From: Daphnia carinata
Lineage: Eukaryota > Arthropoda > Branchiopoda > Diplostraca > Daphniidae
Assembly: GCF_022539665.2 (NCBI RefSeq)
Contig: NW_026712494.1
Coordinates: 1-52,067 of the forward strand
Direction: 5' to 3'
Length of the DNA: 52,067 nucleotides
A model generated the notes under the pieces. That model searched no databases and had not been told where the DNA came from. It saw nothing but the letters and a program-made list of their open reading frames with translations. Positions 13,106 through 26,869 of the stretch are shown in pieces (the first letter of the stretch is position 1; the number at the start of each line of letters is the position of its first letter). The translations under genes were made by a program, and so were the position numbers.

Positions 13106-16100
13106 TATAGTGTTATAGAATCAGTTTAAATATCTACATTCAAACAGCATCAAATATACGTGTATTCAATGTGAATATAGTGTTATAGAATCAGTTTCAA
13201 TATCTACATTAAACAGCATAAATATACGTGTATTCAATGTGAATATAGTGTTATAGAATCAGTTTCAATATCTACATTCAAACAGCATCAAATATACGTG
13301 TATTCAATGTGAATATAGTGTTATAGAATCAGTTTGAATATCTACATTCAAACAGCATGAAATATACGTGTATTCAATGTGAATATAGAATTATAGAATC
13401 AGTTTCAATATCTACATTCAAACAGCATGAAACATACGTGTATTCAATGTGAATATAGTGTTATAGAATCAGTTTGAATATCTACATTCAAACAGCATGA
13501 AATATACGTGTATTCAATGTGAATATAGTGTTATAGAATCAATTTCAATATCTAAATTCAAACAGCATGAAATATACGTGTATTTAATGTGAATATAGTG
13601 TTATAGAATCAGTTTAAATATCTACATTCAAACAGCATGAAATATACGTGTATTCAATGTGAATATAGTGTTATAGAATCAGTTTCAATATCTACATTCA
13701 AACAGCATCAAATATACGTGTATTCAATGTGAATATAGTGTAATACAGTGAGTTTCAATATCTACATTCAAACAGCATGAAATATACGTGTATTTAATGT
13801 GAATATAGTGTTATAGAATCAGTTTCAATATCTACATTCAAACAGCATCAAATATACCTGTATTCAATGTGAATATAGTGTTATAGAATCAGTTTCAATA
13901 TCTACATTCAAACAGCATCAAATATACGTGTATTCAATGTGAATATAGTGTAATACAGTGAGTTTCAATATCTACATTCAAACAGCATAAATATACGTGT
14001 ATTCAATGTGAATATAGTGTTATAGAATCAGTTTAAATATCTACATTCAAACAGCATGAAATATACGTGTATTCAATGTGAATATAGTGTTATAGAATCA
14101 GTTTCAATATCTACATTCAAACAGCATAAGATATACGTGTATTCAATGTAAATATAGTGTTATAGAATCAGTTTCAATATCTACATTCAAACAGCATCAA
14201 ATATTGGTGTATTCAATGTGAATATAGTGTTATAGAATCAGTTTAAATATCTACATTCAAACAGCATCAAATATACGTGTATTCAATGTGAATATAGTGT
14301 TATAGAATCAGTTTCAATATCTACATTCAAACAGCATAAGAAATACGTGTATTCAATGTGAATATAGTGTTATAGAATCAGTTTCAATATCTACATTCAA
14401 ACAGCATCAAATATAGGTGTATTCAATGTGAATTTAGTGTGATACAATAAGTTTTAATATCTACATTCAAACAGCATCAATTATACGTGTATTCAATGTG
14501 AATATAGTGTTATAGAATCAGTTTCAATATCTACATTCAAACAGCATCAAATATACGTGTATTCAATGTGAATATAGTGTTATAGAATCAGTTTCAATAT
14601 CTACATTCAAACAGCATGAAATATACGTGTATTCAATGTGAATATAGTGTGATACAGTGAGTTTCAATATCTACATTCAAACAGCATCAAATATACTTGT
14701 ATTCAATGTGAATATAGTGTGATAGAATCAGTTTCAATATCTACATTCAAACAGCATGAAATATACGTGTATTCATTGTGAATATAGTGTTATAGAATCA
14801 GTTTAAATATCTACATTCAAACAGCATCAAATATACGTGTATTCAATGTGAATATAGTGTTATAGAATCAGTTTCAATATCTACATTCAAACAGCTTCAA
14901 ATATACGTTTATTCAATGTGAATATAGTGTTATAGAATCAATTTCAATATCTAAATTCAAACAGCATGAAATATACGTGTATTTAATGTGAATATAGTGT
15001 TATAGAATCAGTTTAAATATCTACATTCAAACAGCATGAAATATACGTGTATTCAATGTGAATATAGTGTTATAGAATCAGTTTCAATATCTACATTCAA
15101 ACAGCATGAAATATACGTGTATTCAATGTGAATATAGTGTAATACAGTGAGTTTCAATATCTACATTCAAACAGCATGAAATATACGTGTATTTAATGTG
15201 AATATAGTGTGATACAGTGAGTTTCAATATCTACATTCAAACAGCATCAAATATACCTGTATTCAATGTGAATATAGTGTTATAGAATCAGTTTCAATAT
15301 TTACATTCAAACAGCATCAAATATACGTATATTCAATGTGAATATAGTGTAATACAGTGAGTTTCAATATCTACATTCAAACAGCATGAAATATACGTGT
15401 ATTCAATGTGAATATAGTGTTATAGAATCAGTTTCTATATCTACATTCAAACAGCAAAAGATATACGTGTATTCAATGTGAATATAGTGTTATAGAATCA
15501 GTTTTAATATCTAAATTCAAACAGCATGAAATATACGTGTATTCAATGTGAATATAGTGTTATAGAATCAGTTTCAATATCTACATTCAAACAGCATCAA
15601 ATATTGGTGTATTCAATGTGAATATAGTGTTATAGAATCAGTTTAAATATCTACATTCAAACAGCATCAAATATACGTGTATTCAATGTGAATATAGTGT
15701 TATAGAATCAGTTTCAATATCTACATTCAAACAGCATAAGATATACGTGTATTCAATGTGAATATAGTGTTATAGAATCAGTTTAAATATCTACTTTCAA
15801 ACAGCATCAAATATACGTGTATTCAATGTGAATATAGTGTTATAGAATCAGTTTTAAGATCTACATTCAAACAGCATGAAATATACGTGTATTCAATGTG
15901 AATATAGTGTTATAGAATCAGTTTAAATATCTACATTCAAACAGCATCAAATATACGTGTATTCAATGTGAATATAGTGTTATAGAATCACTTTCAATAT
16001 CTACATTCAAACAGCATAAATTTACGTGTATTCAATGTGAATATAGTGTAATACAGTGAGTTTCAATATCTACATTCAAACAGCATCAAATATACGTGTA

Positions 16101-19100
16101 TTCAATGTGAATATAGTGTTATAGAATCAGTTTAAATATCTACATTCAAACAGCATAAAATATACGTGTATTCAATGTGAATATAGTGTTATAGAATCAG
16201 TTTCAATATCTACATTCAAACAGCTTGAAATATACGTGTATTCAATGTGAATATAGTGTTATAGAATCAGTTTTAATATCTACATTCAAACAGCATCAAA
16301 TATACGTTTATTCAATGTGAATATAGTGTTATAGAATCAATTTCAATATCTAAATTCAAACAGCATGAAATATACGTGTATTCAATGTGAATATAGTGTT
16401 ATAGAATCAGTTTAAATATCTACATTCAAACAGCATAAAATATACGTGTATTCAATGTGAATATAGTGTTATAGAATCAGTTTCAATATCTACATTCAAA
16501 CAGCATGAAATATACGTGTATTCAATGTGAATATAGTGTAATACAGTGAGTTTCAATATCTACATTCAAACAGCATGAAATATACGTGTATTTAATGTGA
16601 ATATAGTGTTATAGAATCAGTTTCAATGATCTACATTCAAACAGCATCAAATATACCTGTATTCAATGTGAATATAGTGTTATAGAATCCGTTTCAATAT
16701 CTACATTCAAACAGCATCAAATATACGTGTATTCAATGTGAATATAGTGTAATACAGTGAGTTTCAATATCTACATTCAAACAGCATGAAATATACGTGT
16801 ATTCAATGTGAATATAGTGTTATAGAATCAGTTTCTATATCTACATTCAAACAGCATAAGATATACGTGTATTCAATGTGAATATAGTGTTATAGAATCA
16901 GTTTAAATATCTAAATTCAAACAGCATGAAATATACGTGTATTCAATGTGAATATAGTGTTATAGAATCAGTTTAAATATCTACATTCAAACAGCATCAA
17001 ATATACGTGTATTCAATGTGAATATAGTGTTATAGAATCAGTTTTAATATCTACATTCAAACAGCATAAGATATCCGTGTATTCAATGTGAATATAGTGT
17101 TATAGAATCAGTTTCAATATCTACATTCAAACAGCATCAAATATTGGTGTATTCAATGTGAATATAGTGTTATAGAATCAGTTTAAATATCTACATTCAA
17201 ACAGCATCAAATATACGTGTATTCAATGTGAATATAGTGTTATAGAATCAGTTTCAATATCTACATTCAAACAGCATAAGATATACGTGTATTCAATGTG
17301 AATATAGTGTTATAGAATCAATTTCAATATCTAAATTCAAACAGCATGAAATATACGTGTATTTAATGTGAATATAGTGTTATAGAATCAGTTTAAATAT
17401 CTACATTCAAACAGCATGAAATATACGTGTATTCAATGTGAATATAGTGTTATAGAATCAGTTTCAATATCTACATTCAAACAGCATGAAAATATACGTG
17501 TATTCAATGTGAATATAGTGTAATACAGTGAGTTTCAATATCTACATTCAAACAGCATGAAATATACGTGTATTTAATGTGAATATAGTGTGATAGAGTG
17601 AGTTTCAATATCTACATTCAAACAGCATCAAATATACCTGTATTCAATGTGAATATAGTGTGATAGAGTGAGTTTCAATATCTACATTCAAACAGCATCA
17701 AATATACGTGTATTCAATGTGAATATAGTGTAATACAGTGAGTTTCAATATCTACATTCAAACAGCATGAAATATACGTGTATTCAATGTGAATATAGTG
17801 TTATAGAATCAGTTTCTATATCTACATTCAAACAGCATAAGATATACGTGTATTCAATGTGAATATAGTGTTATAGAATCAGTTTAAATATCTAAATTCA
17901 AACAGCATGAAATATACGTGTATTCAATGTGAATATAGTGTTATAGAATCAGTTTAAATATCTACATTCAAACAGCATCAAATATACGTGTATTCAATGT
18001 GAATATAGTGTTATAGAATCAGTTTTAATATCTACATTCAAACAGCATAAGATATCCGTGTATTCAATGTGAATATAGTGTTATAGAATCAGTTTCAATA
18101 TCTACATTCAAACAGCATCAAATATTGGTGTATTCAATGTGAATATAGTGTTATAGAATCAGTTTAAATATCTACATTCAAACAGCATCAAATATACGTG
18201 TATTCAATGTGAATATAGTGTTATAGAATCAGTTTCAATATCTACATTCAAACAGCATAAGATATACGTGTATTCAATGTGAATATAGTGTTATAGAATC
18301 AGTTTCAATATCTACATTCAAACAGCATCAAATATAGGTGTATTCAATGTGAATATAGTGTTATAGAATCAGTTTGAATATCTACATTCAAACAGCATCA
18401 AATATACGTGTATTCAATGTGAATATAGTGTTATAGAATCAGTTTCAATATCTACATTCAAACAGCATCAAATATACGTGTATTCAATGTGAATATAGTG
18501 TTATAGAAGCAGTTTCAATATCTACATTCAAACAGCATCAAATATACGTGTATTCAATGTGAATATAGTGTTATAGAATCAGTTTCAATATCTACATTCA
18601 AACAGCATCAAATATACGTTTATTCAATGTGAATATAGTATGATACAGTGAGTTTAAATATCTACATTCAAACAGCACCAAATATACGTGTATTCAATGT
18701 GAATATAGTGTTATAGAATCAGTTTCAATATCTACATTCAAACAGCATCAAATATACGTGTATTCAATGTGAATATAGTGTAATACAGTGAGTTTCAATA
18801 TCTACATTCAAACAGCATCAAATATACGTTTATTCAATGTGAATATAGTGTTATAGAATCAGTTTCAATATCTACATTCAAACAGCATGAAATATACGTG
18901 TATTCAATGTGAATATAGTGTTATAGAATCAGTTTCAATATCTACATTCAAACAGCATGAAACATACGTGTATTCAATGTGAATATAGTGTTATAGAATC
19001 AGTTTGAATATCTACATTCAAACAGCATGAAATATACGTGTATTCAATGTGAATATAGAATTATAGAATCAGTTTCAATATCTACATTCAAACAGCATGA

Positions 19101-21013
19101 AACATACGTGTATTCAATGTGAATATAGTGTTATAGAATCAGTTTGAATATCTACATTCAAACAGCATGAAATATACGTGTATTCAATGTGAATATAGAA
19201 TTATAGAATCAGTTTCAATATCTACATTCAAACAGCATCAAATATACGTGTATTCAATGTGAATATAGTGTTATAGAATCAATTTCAATATCTACATTCA
19301 AACAGCATCAAATATACGTGTATTCAATGTGAATATAGTGTAATACAGTGAGTTTCAATATCTACATTCAAACAGCATGAAATATACGTGTATTCAATGT
19401 GAATATAGTGTTATAGAATCAGTTTCTATATCTACATTCAAACAGCATAAGATATACGTGTATTCAATGTGAATATAGTGTTATAGAATCAGTTTAAATA
19501 TCTAAATTCAAACAGCATGAAATATACGTGTATTCAATGTGAATATAGTGTTATAGAATCAGTTTAAATATCTACATTCAAACAGCATCAAATATACGTG
19601 TATTCAATGTGAATATAGTGTTATAGAATCAGTTTTAATATCTACATTCAAACAGCATAAGATATCCGTGTATTCAATGTGAATATAGTGTTATAGAATC
19701 AGTTTCAATATCTACATTCAAACAGCATCAAATATTGGTGTATTCAATGTGAATATAGTGTTATAGAATCAGTTTAAATATCTACATTCAAACAGCATCA
19801 AATATACGTGTATTCAATGTGAATATAGTGTTATAGAATCAGTTTCAATATCTACATTCAAACAGCATAAGATATACGTGTATTCAATGTGAATATAGTG
19901 TTATAGAATCAGTTTCAATATCTACATTCAAACAGCATCAAATATAGGTGTATTCAATGTGAATATAGTGTTATAGAATCAGTTTGAATATCTTTATTCA
20001 AACAGCATCAAATATACGTGTATTCAATGTGAATATAGTGTTATAGAATCAGTTTCAATATCTACATTCAAACAGCATCAAATATACGTGTATTCAATGT
20101 GAATATAGTGTTATAGAATCAGTTTCAATATCTACATTCAAACAGCATCAAATATACGTGTATTCAATGTGAATATAGTGTTATAGAATCAGTTTCAATA
20201 TCTACATTCAAACAGCATCAAATATACGTTTATTCAATGTGAATATAGTGTTATAGAATCAGTTTCATGATCTACATTCAAACAGCATCAAATATACGTG
20301 TATTTAATGTGAATATAGTGTTATAGAATCAGTTTCAATATCTACATTCAAACAGCATCAAATATACGTGTATTCAATGTGAATATAGTGTAATACAGTG
20401 AGTTTCAATATCTACATTCAAACAGCATCAAATATACGTTTATTCAATGTGAATATAGTGTTATAGAATCAGTTTCATGATCCACATTCAAACAGTATTA
20501 AATATACGTGTATTCAATGTGAATATAGTGTTATACAATGAGTTTCAATATCTACATTCAAACAGCATGAAACATACGTGTATTCAATGTGAATATAGTG
20601 TTATAGAATCAGTTTGAATATCTACATTCAAACAGCATGAAATATACGTGTATTCAATGTGAATATAGAATTATAGAATCAGTTTCAATATCTACATTCA
20701 AACAGCATGAAACATACGTGTATTCAATGTGAATATAGTGTTATAGAATCAGTTTGAATATCTACATTCAAACAGCATGAAATATACGTGTATTCAATGT
20801 GAATATAGAATTATAGAATCAGTTTCAATGATCTACATTCAAACAGCATCAAATATACGTGTATTCAATGTGAATATAGTGTTATAGAATCAGTTTCAAG
20901 ATCTACATTCAAACAGCATCAAATATACGTGTATTCAATGTGAATATAGTGTAATACAGTGAGTTTCAATATCTACATTCAAACAGCATGAAATATACGT
21001 GTATTCAATGTAT
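13106..21013 (+). repeat. 70-bp satellite array, right part, with higher-order structure
   Basis: About 113 monomers of the same 70-bp repeat continue in the same orientation. They are more varied than those on the left. Marker variants include GCATAAGATATACG, ATATTGGTGT, TTTCTATATC, ATTTCAATATCTAAATTC and GAATATAGAATTAT. Markers recur in fixed order. The CTAAATTC/TATTTAATG marker is at about 13542, 14941, 16340 and 17321. The TTTCTATATC marker is at 15431, 16831, 17812 and 19422. Single-base indels lie near 16020, 16628 and 17490. Confidence 0.97.
17812..21010 (+). repeat. Two copies of a 23-monomer (1.61-kb) higher-order repeat
   Basis: The block 17812-19421 is repeated from 19422. The TTTCTATA marker pair is 1,610 bp apart, and the GAATATAGAATTAT markers at 19051/19191 recur at 20661/20801, again exactly 1,610 bp apart. 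The first seven monomers of each copy also match the block beginning at 16831. The second copy ends at the array edge, at the monomer just before the next marker would be due. Confidence 0.85.
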
Positions 21014-21420
21014 ATAGTGTGATGAAATGAGTTTAATGAAGTAGACTCAAACAACTTTAAATATAGTTATATTCCATGTGAATATGTGTGATATAATGAG
21101 TTTCATGCTCAACATTCAAACAGCATCAAATATAAGTGTATTGAAAATAAATATAGTTCGACACACATTTACAGTTCGACAATCAAATATAAAGAAGTAG
21201 ATATACACAGGATTAAATATAAGTGTATTCAATGTGGAATATAGTTCTATACCATAAGTTTTTTAAAGAAGATCACTACAGGATCATATATAAGTGTATT
21301 CAATGTGAATATAGTATGATACAATGAGTTTCATGCTCAACATTGAAACAGCATCAAATATAAGTGTATTCAAAATAAATATAGTTCAATACACAATTAC
21401 AGTTCGACAATCAAATATAA
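21014..21420 (+). repeat. Diverged edge of the satellite array
   Basis: Monomers are degraded here, with variants such as GTGATACAATGAGTTTCATG, ACAGGATCA and AAGTGTATTC in place of CGTGTATTC. Two stretches (about 21,100-21,185 and 21,329-21,420) are near copies of one another, both ending in ACAGTTCGACAATCAAATAT. This is a ~228-bp secondary duplication at the edge. The variants resemble those in the inverted block at 40,351-41,086. Confidence 0.85.
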
Positions 21421-22335
21421 ATTCCATCCAATATAGTCTCTGTTCGACAAACTCTGCCCGCCAAAAACACCGTCGACCTGCTCTCTGCCCGCCAAACGTA
21501 TGGACCTTTTGGTTGCATATCCCCGCCCTTCCCTCCCAGTCTGAGCCCGTCCAGTCACTCTCAATAGTGGCCCGTTCACCTATTCTTTGCCTCTGCCCGT
21601 CCTTCTCTGTACCGTCCTTGCACTTCGGTCCATTTACTGCCTGCAAAACTGTACATAGTAGTTGGCCGTCGACCCATTCGTTGTATCTGCCCATCCTCCA
21701 TCCCACAGTATTGCTCGCCATCCTCTCTTAGTTTGTTATTTTACACACCTGCTATCCCTACCCGTTGGCTTACCTACTTTCGCGCCCACCCGTTTTAATT
21801 CAAGCCCGTAGTAAAATTGCCTAAATCCGCAATTTCATCCACAGTTTATTCATCCAAATCCTCATCCCGCCGATTAACAATAGCCGGCGGCTGTTTTAAC
21901 GTAGCCCCCCCCCCGCCAGTCAATCACAGCAAATGCACAGCGTGACAGGCTCCTCCTTCAATTTCCTTGTTGGTTTATAGAATAGAGACTAGTAACGTTG
22001 GGTCAACCCGGGGGATGTATCTAGCGCATTTTTTTCCTAAAAAAACACGGAAGATATTGCGCGACATACGTGAAATGTGTTTTTTACATTCAGCTTTGCA
22101 CCAATACATTTCGGCTCAGAACTGGGTCTAATGGTATAATCAGGCTCGAGGGCTAATGCCATGAATGGTTATTTTATATTTCTCATCGCTTTATGTAATA
22201 ATAAAAAAGCAATTCCACGGTTGAGCGCCGTCGGGAACTACCCCTAGGCCCTGTCAGTGCTCCTTTTTAGTCCGTAGACTGAGGCGGAAGTTCCTCATTT
22301 TATATCATGACGTTAAATATTGTCTGGTGATAACT
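21421..22335. other. Pyrimidine-rich non-coding flank
   Basis: No gene seen. The first 350 bp are C/T-rich with a recurring CTCTGCCCGCC / TCTGCCCGTCC motif. A C-run follows at about 21,904. The remainder is probably the 3' untranslated end of the minus-strand Helitron. The short ORFs on both strands here have no recognisable content. Confidence 0.6.
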
Positions 22336-23541
22336 TTAAGAAAGAGCTTCTTTGAACACGATGTTTTGTGTAAAAATTCTTTCGTCTTTCAGCATTTTCC
22401 CTTGCTTTGGTCCTACCGTCCATAGAACCTTTACTCCTGGGCGAGAAGTAGCGCAGGAAAATGCTACATATAATTGACCATGGCTAAAGACCGGTTCAGG
22501 AAAGTGGATACTAACCTTGTGAAACGTTTGTACTTGTGATTTGTTGATGGTAATCGCGAAAGCCAAAAGCACAAGAAAAAGGTTCCTGATAAGCTTGAAG
22601 AGAAGACTACAATCACTCGGTGACATATTCGTTCGTGGGATGAAGACATTGTGGCCTTTATTTTTCCCTGCTGCTATTGTTGCATGAATGGGGTTGTCCC
22701 TAAGACTTTTGATGATGAAGCGTCTTCCATTGCAGAGCCCTTGACGCGAGTCGATGTTCTTAAGAAGGATGATGATGGCACCCACTTTCAGTTCCAAAAG
22801 GTTCGGTGGTATCCCTGATACCTTAAGTGTGTCAAGAAACTCCGTCGGGAAGTTTGCGATTTCCTCTGGGTCTTCCGATTCAATGGAGTTCATGCTGGCA
22901 TACCTCCGTCGCTGGCCTGGCATCTGTCTGATGATGTAATTGTTGATCTTCAAGCAGTCACCATTTTTTGGACACAAAATAGCCCGAGTGCTAATTTGTT
23001 CTTCCAATTCCGGATGCAGTAGATTTTCAGGATCATCAAGAAGGAAGTCCTGTGGTATCTCTATCGCATCCGGTCCCAGACTTGCCGTTCTTGAATGATT
23101 GGAATTTCCAAGTTGAATGAGCCAATTAGCGAACTCGAGACTGCCAGCCGCGGTTCGCATATTTCGAGTCAAACAAAGCTTTAAAATGTCACTCAAAGTC
23201 TTACTGCTTTTAATGGTCGATTGAACAATTTTCACCCTGTTACCGTGTTTAAGAACAGGAAGGCACTGACGAAAATCTCCTCCCAACAACAGTACCTTAT
23301 CACCAAAAGCGACGGACTTTTTCGTAACTTTTTGGAAAAGCTTATCGATGGCGTCTAACGCATGCACAGTCATCATAGTGACCTCGTCAATGATGATGGG
23401 GCTGGCTTTCCTTATGTTGTTTGCTTCAACATGGTGCTCTTCTATTTTCGACGTTGTTGTTTCCGTAATTGGAGGATTGATTTTGAAACGAGAATGGCAA
23501 GTACTCCCATTTTTCAGTAAAATCGAAGTAGGGGAAAGCAA
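22336..23541 (-). pseudogene. Helitron Pif1-like helicase, truncated
   Basis: The open stretch is about 400 residues. Its first complete motif block is the segment after motif I (GSTCHSRFK, residues 12-20). Walker B is IDEVTMM (51-57), motif III is GGDFRQCLPV (87-96), motif V is AFAITINKSQ (327-336) and motif VI is QLYVAFSCATS (356-366). The Walker A (GKT) end is missing, cut off near an insertion at about 23,565. Two near-invariant positions are changed: the glycine of SQGQT is V, and the arginine finger of ALSR in motif VI is C. In an intact Helitron this domain unwinds DNA during rolling-circle transposition. The apparent start codon is an artefact of truncation. Confidence 0.88.
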
Positions 23542-23564
23542 TCACGTTTTCCTTGTCCTTCAAG

Positions 23565-24300
23565 CAGGGTTGGAAGCGGTACTTTTAAAAAGTACTGCTA
23601 CCGTGGTAGCGGTACTTCAATTTTCGCAGAAACGCACGGTAACGGTAGCGGTAAAAAATTTTTTTTGCATAATACGATCAAACTTCATGAAAATCACTTC
23701 TGTATTGATGTGATTTTATTATAACGAACTGTTGGCCCTTAAAACCAGTCAGCAATATTGCAGAGCCATTTTGCTTCATTCAGGTTTCCTTTGAGCCTTA
23801 TCTTTTTCTTTCGAAGGAAACACGTTTCGTTTTGTTTTGACTCCAAGACGAGTGCATAGCATGCACAAGAAAAATCTAAATTTCGGTCTCGTAATGTAAT
23901 TAAAACCTAAAATTCGTAGGTTGCCACTTTACGATAGTTTTGTTTGAGTTTCTTTTAATGTTGCTGCAGTTCCTTGTGTTTTCAGGAAAGAACCACTTCG
24001 TTTCACTTTAAAATTCGTTTCACTTGGTAATGTCAGTTTCTTTGCATAGAAAATTGAAATTTTCAAAGTTTTCTTTGTTATGTTTAATTGAAAGGTGTTT
24101 TGTGATGTTGCCTCATAAATTGTCTACTGCTGACAGTGCCTTTGGCTTTACTTTGTACTGTCCAATAAGGCAATCATCATACGAAGTTCCCTTTCTTTTG
24201 CCTGGTCCAACTTATTTGGTAAGCGTTTCAGGATAGAGAATGATACGTTTTTCGCCATCTAAAATTGAACTTGGATTTATAATGTGAATTAATTTGGTTG
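23565..24300. mobile_element. Probable hAT-type insertion within the Helitron
   Basis: Helitron coding sequence stops near 24,310 and resumes near 23,541, with about 750 bp of unrelated AT-rich DNA between. One edge reads CAGGGTTGGAAGCGGTACTT, which looks like a hAT terminal repeat. It is followed by a palindrome at 23,590-23,617 (13-bp arms, one G-T pair, centre GT) and further GGTAGCGGTA repeats. No matching inverted end or 8-bp target duplication was found, so the right boundary is a guess. Confidence 0.4.
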
Positions 24301-24322
24301 GTTTAAAGTTTGTTTTCATGTT

Positions 24323-26401
24323 TCATTTTCTCAACTTTTTCCCCTGTTGTTTTTGATCGTGTAGAACTAGTTTTCGCCTCAGCAATGTTGGTGAGGCGAA
24401 GGGGGTGAGGATACTTAAAAATCCTCCAGGCGGCTTCAGGGGCACTAACATATCTTGTGTCCAAGAACGTCGTATTTCATCCCATACCATACGTTCTTGA
24501 CCTTCTTGATTTTCTCCTCTGCTTATCTGTATATTTGCACAATCATGTCCATTATATATGTACTTGAAAATATTCTTCATGCTGGTTATGGAAGCGCAAA
24601 ACTCCAGATTAATGTGCTAACTGAATTTCAGTGAAAGGTAAGGGTTGTAGGGGACGACCCAGCTGTTGTCCACTCGGTAACTGCTGCTGTTGTTGTTGAG
24701 CGAGTAGCTACGACCGTTATTCCTCCTTCGATAAGTGGGATATCCATTTCCGTTGATGACCGTTTCTTCCGCAAATGGTTTTGGAAACGATTTTGTGCAT
24801 ATATCACCATCCATGCAAGGAGAATTGCGATTAATTTCCTTTCCGCATGAGCCGTGAATCATGTTGCTCATTACAATCTTGTGAAGTATCGGGTTCGCTT
24901 CTGGATCCGGAATTTCAGCACATATTGTCTTGTCTATATCTTTTTCAGTCGTTGGACGTCATTCTCATCTACCCACATCAGTAGATACCAGCCATTGTCT
25001 CCATTAGGAAAGAGTAGTGGATATGTCATGGGATCGCACATTGGTTTTTGATCGTCGATTCGAATGAACGGATTTCCTCTTCTTGGAATCAAGAGATGGC
25101 CACGTATATCCTTATTTGCGGGTGGAGCCCCATCAATGCTTTTGAAAACCACTGCTATTTCTTCTCCTGTGGGGCTGTTGTAACGCCTCTCATCCTGTGT
25201 CCGACGATCATTGCGGATAATCATTCCAATTTCCATGGGTCTTCTACCCTCTATTTCGCAAGAAGATCCTCCTCGGCTGCCATTTGACTCATATTCTTAT
25301 ACATGGCAACATAGGGATTACATTGACGAAGAAGAGAATCCAACTGTTCCATCAGAAAACGGTCACAGCGAACGTTGGCAGGATTACTGGCCCGAAATTC
25401 GTTGCTTGAGAAGAATCGATGAAATACAGTTGGGCGTATTTTGGAACATTGTCTTCGTGTTGGTATCCAACAGATGTTGTATCGTGATATATTTGTCCGT
25501 GAATAGCATAGGGACCGCGACCTGGTGGACTGTCGATTTGTGCTCCCATTGATGTGAAGGCAAGCAGCATTGTTGTAATTTCTTGTCATTTTCATGAAAT
25601 GCGGAGATTTCGGATGACTGTTGGTGAAGAGATGGTAAATTAATTCAGGGCATTCTCTAGGTGGAGGAAGAATGACTCTCCTTTTTGAACAACTAATGCT
25701 GAATTTTCGATCGGACGCTTTCTCTCCTTTGCAATGCTTTGCGCCACAATAAAGAGAAATCTCGTCCATTTTTCCACAGTGATGAACGGGAACAAAATAT
25801 TCGTTGTCTATTAGTTTCTGAGCAGCTTGGTGTGTTCTAGTTGCTCGATTACTTCGATTTTCCGCAAGATATTCCAATCGATGTTGTAGCTCTTCTTCTA
25901 TTTCTACAATAACCATTTCTGCGTGGTATTCAGCCTCGTTTGCTTGTTGTAGATCCAGCATTTCTTCCCTATCTTCCTCTCTTTCTAAAGAAATTTCAGC
26001 CATCCTTGCTCTAGTCTCCTCTTCAAGTTGCTCCATTTCTTCGTCATTTTCAACTCGTCCGTACCTGATAATTTTCTGTTTGTTAACTTCTCGTTTTTCA
26101 TCTGCTTCATCTGTTGTTTAGTTACTGAAACATTCTGATGTTGCATTGTATCTTTCATCCGCGAAACAATTGCCTTTTCTGGAGTTCTGATTTTACGGGC
26201 TTTTCCCTGACGAACAGCTTGCGCTTCGAGAGCCATTTGTTTTTTTTGCAGAAGTCGTTATTTTTTTGCTTCTTTTTGTTCTCGATTTTCCCGCAATCTC
26301 TTCTCTCTAACTTCAGGCGTTTCAGCTGCCCTTTTTTCACACATTTTAAGGTTCTTGGCTGCTTTTAGTTCTTCAGTGAAGGGAGGGCATTTTGGAGGCA
26401 T
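24323..26401 (-). pseudogene. Helitron Rep region, multiply broken
   Basis: The probable original start is the ATG at 26,401 (PPKCPPFTEELKAAK), leading into the ETPEVREKRLRENREQ motif seen at Helitron N-termini. Pieces then follow in several frames: 26,036-25,251 (ends EQLDSLLRQCNPYVAMYK), an overlapping frame at 25,570-25,352 (SMGAQIDSPPGRGPY), 25,236-24,934 (RYNSPTGEEIAVVF, YPLLFPNGDNGW), 24,871-24,617 (MIHGSCG, SFPKPFAEET, VVPYNPYL) and 24,580-24,323 (KYIYNGHDCAN, with WRIF in a shifted frame). The stretch that should hold the HUH core is missing: LLFPNGDNGW runs straight into LLMWVDENDV. The DID...AEIPDP segment that normally lies after HUH is present at about 24,880-24,930. The gene is inactive. 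Confidence 0.85.
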
Positions 26402-26869
26402 TTTCAAACGCAAGAATAACCAAAAGCACTTAAACTCTAACACGAAAATCACATCAAAACTGAAAACACGGGAAAAATAACCTTGAACACCTTCTTATCG
26501 ACCTGAAAAACACAGCAAAGAATTACGTAAAACACTGCTTATTAAACATAAAACAACACCGCAAAAATAACTCAAAACACTCAAATACCTCTGAAGAAAC
26601 AGCAAGAATTACATAAAGAAAATGTAAAACCCCTTAATCGGCTAACTTAAGGAAGGTAATAGCTAAGAAAGTTAGCTCTCCGATGTCGAATTAACCCTAT
26701 GACGCGATAGATGAGAAGGGAAAGGATATTAGAATACTACCTTGCTTGGGAAACTTAGATCCATATCCAGTAGTATTGAAGCTCCCGTTAATACACAGGA
26801 CGGCCCATGGCTCTGCAAACAAAAATTTAAATAAAATTGGCGTGTGTTTGTTGCTATTCCTAAAATATT
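26402..26869. other. AT-rich non-coding DNA
   Basis: No gene or clear repeat was seen. It may include the unrecognised 5' end of the Helitron. A short stretch near 26,740-26,830 (TTGCTTGGGAAACTTAGATC) is less AT-rich than its surroundings. Confidence 0.5.

Larger units (their letters stand above)
21989..26401 (-). mobile_element. Dead Helitron (boundaries approximate)
   Basis: Fragments of a Helitron Rep/helicase protein lie in the right order on the minus strand from 26,401 down to 22,336, in several frames. A candidate 3' end is CTAG at 21,989-21,992 (minus strand), followed by T, with a weak GTTG/CAAC stem just inside. This fits Helitron ends (CTRR, insertion at AT) but is not proven. The 5' TC end was not located. 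The element lacks its nicking core and ATP-binding motif and is clearly inactive. Confidence 0.8.

Noticed and set aside
21324-21731. 135-residue ORF at the satellite edge and the overlapping minus-strand ORF
   Set aside because: It starts within degraded monomers and continues into pyrimidine-rich DNA. No motif is present, and both strands are open by composition.
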